A stretch of DNA of 64,000 nucleotides from Proteiniclasticum ruminis (GTDB taxonomy: Bacteria; Bacillota; Clostridia; Clostridiales; Clostridiaceae), in NCBI RefSeq assembly GCF_900115135.1, contig NZ_FOVK01000006.1:101070-165069 (forward strand), given 5' to 3'. The position numbers and the translations under genes are program-made. How positions within the stretch are numbered: the stretch's first letter is position 1; each line of letters begins with the position of its first letter. This document shows positions 59,959 to 64,000 of the stretch, piece after piece. Below the pieces are notes generated by a model. The model was given only the letters and a program-made list of their open reading frames with translations, was not told the origin of the DNA and made no database searches.

Positions 59959-61404
59959 ATGAGAAAAATACTAGACACTGCCCACCAAAGGCGTATACGA
60001 CTTTTGGAAATTCTCCTATCAAAGAATGAGTACGTCACCATGAGTGCTCTTGCCAAAGAGGTGGAAGCCAGCGAACGGACCGTGGCGGAAGACCTCACCC
60101 AGCTGAAATTGAAGTACAGTGAAGAGCTTCATATGGAGATCTCCAGGAAAAATGGGGTTAGGCTCATCCACCCGAATATTGCCAGCGTTAGTCTTATATT
60201 CCGGGACACCTTCCAGGAGTCGGTAGCCCTCATGTGGCTGAAAGAACTGCTCCTTCATCCCAATCAGTCTATGGAATACTATGAAGAAAAACTCTTTGCC
60301 AGTAAATCCACACTGCTGAGGATGCTGCCTAGAATCAACCATTTTCTTGATGACTATGATATGAGATTTGAAGTCAAAGGTGGCCTCTACCGTATCTTTG
60401 CCAAGAATGAAGGATTTCTTCGGGACTTCTACGCCAGTTTTCTCCTTGAGCTCTATGGGTTGAATCTCAAAGAGTATGACCTTTCTATAGATCTTTCTGT
60501 ACTTTCAAAAATCACCTTGGCCAATCTAAAAAACGCAGTGCCAAAAGAGCATCTTGCCTGGATAGCCCAAGATGACCTTTCCCTCGTTTATCGGATGATG
60601 TTTTACCTTGTCTCTCTCATACGTGAAGAGCATGGTTTTTCCATGAAGTCCGAGTATCCTCTGGAATTGGAGCTCGATTCGGAAGATTTTGCTGCCCTTA
60701 AACAGCACTTCCCAAGAGTGACCAGGGAAAATCTCCGTGGTATCCATGAGTATCTTTATCTTCAGCAAAACGGCTTCCATAGTGAGCAAGAGAAGCAGCA
60801 GGTAACAACAGAAGTTTTAAGATTCATCGACAGGTTCACCCAAAGATTGAACTACCCCACCTCATCGGAACAAAAAGACCGGTTCCTCTTTGTTGTTCTC
60901 AGCATCTATTTTAAAGTAAAGCAAAGAACAAAAGACACTTCCCTTCTCTTTGACAGAGTCTACTATTTTTCTGAAAGCTTGAGCAGGGAAAATCCTTTCC
61001 TCTATACTGTGGTAAAAGAGGAGCTGAGTACCCTATCCCAAAATCTGGAGTTTGACTTTGCGGAAAATCTACACAACATCCTCTTCTGGCTGCTCCTTGC
61101 TGAGCCTTCACTGGCAGGAGTTTCCAGAAGAAAAACTGCTCTTCTCCTATCTGATTTTGGTACACCTCATAGTATCTTTCTCAAGAACAGATTGGAGCAT
61201 TTTTTCAAAAGCACCAACATGGACCTCTCGGTGGATCTTCACAAAGATTTTTCTCTTCCAGATGAATCTGCCTTAAAAAAGTATGATATCATCCTCTCTA
61301 CTTTGCCTGATTCAGCTCTTCCCCATCCCTGCGTCCAAGTCATTGGAGACCTCTGCTCCATGGAGGATTGTTATGATATTTACGAAAAGCTGAAAGATAA
61401 CTGA
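59959..61404 (+). CDS. Mga/AtxA-like transcription regulator
   Basis: A 481-residue protein. Helix-turn-helix 1 lies at about 10-50 (EYVTMSALAKEVEASERTVAEDL) and helix-turn-helix 2, of Mga type, at about 90-135 (SMEYYEEKLFASKSTLLRML). A long helical region follows that could contain divergent PRD-like modules, and the end is EIIB-like (KYDIILSTLPDSALPHP). No clear PTS histidine pair was seen. It stands alone, so its targets are unknown. ATG follows GGAGGAG. Confidence 0.78.
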   Translation: MRKILDTAHQRRIRLLEILLSKNEYVTMSALAKEVEASERTVAEDLTQLKLKYSEELHMEISRKNGVRLIHPNIASVSLIFRDTFQESVALMWLKELLLHPNQSMEYYEEKLFASKSTLLRMLPRINHFLDDYDMRFEVKGGLYRIFAKNEGFLRDFYASFLLELYGLNLKEYDLSIDLSVLSKITLANLKNAVPKEHLAWIAQDDLSLVYRMMFYLVSLIREEHGFSMKSEYPLELELDSEDFAALKQHFPRVTRENLRGIHEYLYLQQNGFHSEQEKQQVTTEVLRFIDRFTQRLNYPTSSEQKDRFLFVVLSIYFKVKQRTKDTSLLFDRVYYFSESLSRENPFLYTVVKEELSTLSQNLEFDFAENLHNILFWLLLAEPSLAGVSRRKTALLLSDFGTPHSIFLKNRLEHFFKSTNMDLSVDLHKDFSLPDESALKKYDIILSTLPDSALPHPCVQVIGDLCSMEDCYDIYEKLKDN

Positions 61405-61434
61405 AAAGAAGGGGCATCTCTCCCCTTCTTTTCG
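61401..61434. terminator. Bidirectional terminator
   Basis: GAAAAGAAGGGG pairs with CCCCTTCTTTTC across a short loop, between the Mga-like gene and the converging anti-sigma gene. Confidence 0.87.
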
Positions 61435-61451
61435 AATGTCTCTATGGTCCA

Positions 61452-62633
61452 TCAAGGTGCCAGAACCTTCATTTCTTTGATCTCCATCCACTCCACTGTT
61501 TCATCCTTCAAAAGGACAAGAAGGTCTTCTACAGTACCATCAAGAAGTACGCCATAAGTGTGCACACCATGTTCTTCCACATACGCTGCAGATTCTTCTA
61601 AGACTTCAGTCTCCTTCAGTCTTTCGGAAAGAACGGAAATCTCGCTTTTCCGATCCAGTGCATAGTACAGCAGAGCTTCATAGTGCTTTTCATAACCTTC
61701 CGCTTCCAGTGAAGCCCCATCTTGGTTTCTTTCACCTGGCTGAACCAGCCATTCCAGAAGATGGAGCCCAGGGTACTCTTTCAGCAAGGTCTCATCCGCG
61801 AAAAGATGAGCGCTTCTTCTGCTTCCCAGAGGAGAAAATCCTGTGATGAGGGACGATGTCTGGACTCCTTGTCCATTTTCAACCGCCACCCACTGCAGGC
61901 GGATATTCTCGTACTTTGTCTGGAACCCCCTCAGCTCTTCCATGGAGAGACTATTCTTAAAAAGAACTGAAACACTGCCATAGTTTGTGCTGGCGAGACC
62001 AGATAGCAGTTCATGGATATCTTCTCTTTGCTTTCTGGACTCCTTCTCTTCTCTCATGATCTCAAGCGGTGTGATAAATAACGGCTCTCTGTCATAAAGA
62101 GAATTCAGTGTTTCCACCACACTGCCCCGCACTACTTTATTCTCTGTAACAAGAGAGTTCTGATGAAACAGATCTGTTATGCTGTATCTCATCTGATAAC
62201 GGCCAAATCCTTTGGATTCCACATAGACTGAACTGGATGCATATTCCGGCATGGTCAGCTCAGAAAGAACCGCGAGGTCTATAGACACATCTTTCTCCAC
62301 TGAGCTTAGGCTTTCATTCATGGGATTATAAAAGAAGGTGGATACCAGAGGTGACAGCCCATAGAAAATCAGTCCCAAGAGAAGCAGTGAAAGCAGTGCT
62401 CCTTTCAGCATGACCTCCCGCAATCTCCTTTTTACAAGCTTTTCCACATCCAGCACCTCTTTTGGAACAAGCTCATTCATCTCCTCTTCCAAAGAACCAT
62501 CGTGAAACTCCTCTTCCAGATACTGGGAGAGCGCCTCAAAGCGTTCCAGCTCCTCTTCCACCTGCTGCCTTTCTTCTACTGTGGCAGCTCCCTCTTTATA
62601 CTTAGTGAACAATTCTTTATAGTTTTTCTTCAT
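61452..62633 (-). CDS. Membrane anti-sigma factor with Sigma_reg N and C domains
   Basis: A 393-residue protein. A cytoplasmic N-terminus (about 1-75) of the Sigma_reg_N kind (LFTKYKEGAATVEERQQVEEEL) binds the sigma factor. One helix follows at about 78-100, then an extracytoplasmic region of ~290 residues with a Sigma_reg_C-like part (VSVLFKNSLSMEEL, LQWVAVENG). No His-Cys zinc motif is seen. It overlaps the sigma gene by 17 bp. The ATG at 62633 has GGGAG at 8 nt. Confidence 0.85.
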   Translation of the reverse strand: MKKNYKELFTKYKEGAATVEERQQVEEELERFEALSQYLEEEFHDGSLEEEMNELVPKEVLDVEKLVKRRLREVMLKGALLSLLLLGLIFYGLSPLVSTFFYNPMNESLSSVEKDVSIDLAVLSELTMPEYASSSVYVESKGFGRYQMRYSITDLFHQNSLVTENKVVRGSVVETLNSLYDREPLFITPLEIMREEKESRKQREDIHELLSGLASTNYGSVSVLFKNSLSMEELRGFQTKYENIRLQWVAVENGQGVQTSSLITGFSPLGSRRSAHLFADETLLKEYPGLHLLEWLVQPGERNQDGASLEAEGYEKHYEALLYYALDRKSEISVLSERLKETEVLEESAAYVEEHGVHTYGVLLDGTVEDLLVLLKDETVEWMEIKEMKVLAP

Positions 62634-63102
62634 TTTCAAGACTCCCTTTCAGTTTGTTCCTCGCCCGCATAAGTTTCATCTTCACTCCAGGTTCTGTAGC
62701 TCCTTTCATTCGAGCAATCTCACTTACAGAGAAATTGGAGAAGTAGAATAGAACAAGCAGTTCACTATACTCTTCCGGAAGGAGAAGAATTTTCTCAAAA
62801 AGAACCCTTCGCTGCTCCGTCTTTAGAAGCTGCGTCAATGGAGACTCTTCCACAGGAACTTCTATACTTTCTATAAGCACCCATGGTTTCTTTCTTTTCT
62901 CATCAATATATAGATTTTTGAGAACCCGAAACAGCCAGTATTTCAGCTTTTCTTCCTTCATGTCAAAGCTCACAAAAGCTCTGTAGAATGTTTCGCTGGT
63001 CAGATCCTTCGCCTGCTCCTCATTTCTGCACAGAGAATGGGCATATAAGTAGAGTTCACGATAATGCATCCCATAGATTTTTTCCATATCCTTCTTCTGC
63101 AC
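62617..63102 (-). CDS. ECF-type RNA polymerase sigma factor
   Basis: A sigma factor of about 161 residues. Region 2 is at about 10-75 (YRELYLYAHSLCRNEEQAKDLTSETFYRAF) and region 4 at about 100-155 (LLPEEYSELLVLFYFSNFSVSEIARM, KMKLMRARNKLKG). It directs a regulon that responds to whatever the membrane anti-sigma partner senses. The start is uncertain: GTG at 63102 has AGAGGA at 9 nt, while an ATG lies five codons further in. Confidence 0.88.
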   Translation of the reverse strand: MQKKDMEKIYGMHYRELYLYAHSLCRNEEQAKDLTSETFYRAFVSFDMKEEKLKYWLFRVLKNLYIDEKRKKPWVLIESIEVPVEESPLTQLLKTEQRRVLFEKILLLPEEYSELLVLFYFSNFSVSEIARMKGATEPGVKMKLMRARNKLKGSLENEEKL

Positions 63103-63155
63103 AGCAACACATCCTCTCACCCTATATACGTTCTAAACCTGAAAAGGTAACGCTC

Positions 63156-63431
63156 TTACTTCGGATTCTTTATAGAATCCTCTGCTTTCGTAAGATCAAA
63201 CCTGAGATCGCCCACTTCTTTTCTCAGCTCCTTTATTTTCTGTAAATCCTCTTCTTTGGAAAACGGGTGTCCATTTCTTTCAGCTTCTTCTGCAATCTGA
63301 AGCGCAGCAACCTTGGAGAGTTTTTCCATATAACTATCAACTATATCTACATAATTCACTTCTCCACTCTTCACGGATTCCTCCACCTTTCTCATCATTT
63401 CCTCGAGATAGTTCTCTATATTCCTGTTCAT
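63156..63431 (-). CDS. Small acidic coiled-coil protein, unknown
   Basis: A 91-residue protein, highly charged and mostly helical (NYLEEMMRKVEESVKSGEV, KIKELRKEVGDLRFDL). No family recognised. The ATG at 63431 follows AAGG at 7 nt. It lies 53 bp upstream of the ECF sigma gene on the same strand and might be in its operon. Confidence 0.7.
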   Translation of the reverse strand: MNRNIENYLEEMMRKVEESVKSGEVNYVDIVDSYMEKLSKVAALQIAEEAERNGHPFSKEEDLQKIKELRKEVGDLRFDLTKAEDSIKNPK

Positions 63432-63495
63432 CTCGTAACCTTCTTTCATCAGTGTTTTCTACTCTAGTTTACGTGAACTCTAAAACGGATGCCAT

Positions 63496-63543
63496 AGTCT
63501 TCTAAAAAAGAATAAAGGAGAAATCCGAAGACTTCTCCTTTTC
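63496..63543 (-). terminator. Terminator after the chemotaxis receptor gene
   Basis: AAAGGAGAA and TTCTCCTTT form a 9-bp stem, followed by ATTCTTTTTTAG on the minus strand. Confidence 0.82.
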
Positions 63544-63563
63544 TGCACCTGATTACTATTCCA

Positions 63564-64000
63564 TTATGCTTTCAACTTGCTGAGTTCTGTCTGAATCTTT
63601 GAAATCTCCTTATTGAGAGCTTCCATCTCCTCTCCAATCTCTGTGATACTTGCATACTGCTCTTCTGAAGAGGCACTGATCTCTTCTGTAGATGCCGCCG
63701 CTTCCTCACTGACTGCCGCCATGGACTCTAAAGAGACAATGAGCTCATTTTTCAGTGTATCGATGGTTCGGGTTTCTTCTATGAACGTCGTGAGGATCGA
63801 TTCCAAGGCATGGACATTCTGATCCACCTCGTCAAAGACCACCACGGTTTCATCAAGGCTTCCCTTGGCTGAATCCACAGAGCTTTGGGTTTCTTCCACA
63901 GTTTTTGTAGTGATACTCACAACAGACACAATCTTGTGGATGATGCTGTTGATTTCTTCTGCAGATCCTGAAGACTGTTCCGCAAGCTTTCTGATTTCTT
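63564..64000 (-). CDS. Methyl-accepting chemotaxis protein, C-terminal part (5' end outside the window)
   Basis: The frame stays open to the window edge. Residues visible upstream of the internal GTG read IRKLAEQSSGSAEEI, the conserved stretch just after the MCP signalling hairpin tip. A long Ser/Thr/Glu-rich coiled coil follows with likely methylation sites (VSEEAAASTEEISASSEEQ) down to the stop. Sensor domain and ligand are outside the window. A terminator follows. Confidence 0.9.
   Translation of the reverse strand, partial: EIRKLAEQSSGSAEEINSIIHKIVSVVSITTKTVEETQSSVDSAKGSLDETVVVFDEVDQNVHALESILTTFIEETRTIDTLKNELIVSLESMAAVSEEAAASTEEISASSEEQYASITEIGEEMEALNKEISKIQTELSKLKA

Noticed and set aside
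1..64000. CRISPR arrays, tRNA/rRNA genes, insertion sequences, phage genes
   Set aside because: No regularly spaced repeats, cloverleaf-like sequences, transposase motifs or phage structural genes were recognised.

Overview
The window looks like a chromosomal segment of a low-to-medium GC, Gram-positive anaerobe of the Clostridia type. I infer this from the gene content: PPi-type phosphofructokinase, a LonB-type protease, CotH, an OpuC-type osmolyte importer, strong GGAGG ribosome binding sites, several TTG starts, and short intergenic gaps with strong intrinsic terminators. I found no rRNA, tRNA, CRISPR array, insertion sequence or phage gene. Genes are cut at both window edges: a DegV family protein on the left and a methyl-accepting chemotaxis protein on the right.

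Layout. 1-9 kb: DegV end; a M20 peptidase with a YfcC-type carrier; two tandem, nearly identical ArsB/SLC13-type permeases, each behind its own promoter, a yybP-ykoY-like (Mn2+) riboswitch and an intrinsic terminator; PPi-phosphofructokinase; an AbrB-type membrane protein. 9-17 kb: a CadC-like repressor with a CadA/ZntA-like P-type ATPase and a palindromic operator; a BusR-like regulator (GntR HTH, coiled coil, RCK_C); an esterase; and an opuCA-CB-CD-CC osmolyte uptake operon. 17-23.5 kb: LonB-like protease, a GNAT enzyme, L-isoaspartate methyltransferase, a DUF134 regulator with a NifX-like protein, and a FetAB-type transporter. 23.5-31.8 kb: a seven-gene operon with a processive GT2 synthase, a HEAT-repeat membrane protein, two TIM-barrel-like extracytoplasmic proteins, CotH, DUF4956 and a VTC-domain protein. 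This is the best candidate for an undescribed envelope or exopolysaccharide system. 32-38 kb: a DUF523/TudS-like protein and a MoxR-DUF58-membrane protein operon followed by a GNAT enzyme and a nitroreductase. 38.4-48.2 kb: a complete AI-2 (Lsr) uptake and processing locus in two divergent arms, lsrA-C-D-B and lsrR-K-cupin-F, followed by a class II aldolase. 48.3-50.5 kb: a cobalamin-binding protein with the Wx9EH signature, followed by a diguanylate cyclase. 50.9-64 kb: PadR/DUF2812, PaiA-like acetyltransferase, DUF488, MATE exporter behind an unidentified attenuator leader, paired ChrA proteins, gamma-glutamyltransferase, small stress-type proteins, a Mga/AtxA-like regulator, an ECF sigma/anti-sigma pair and the MCP end.

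How they fit together. Much of the segment deals with sensing and exchange at the envelope: metals (Mn-type riboswitches, Cd/Zn ATPase, FetAB), osmolytes (BusR-like/OpuC), quorum signal (Lsr), cobalamin and c-di-GMP, drugs and chromate, and a probable surface polysaccharide. Start codons were moved from the longest reading frame to the codon placed behind a Shine-Dalgarno sequence wherever one was evident. Functional names rest on remembered family motifs, with no database search.
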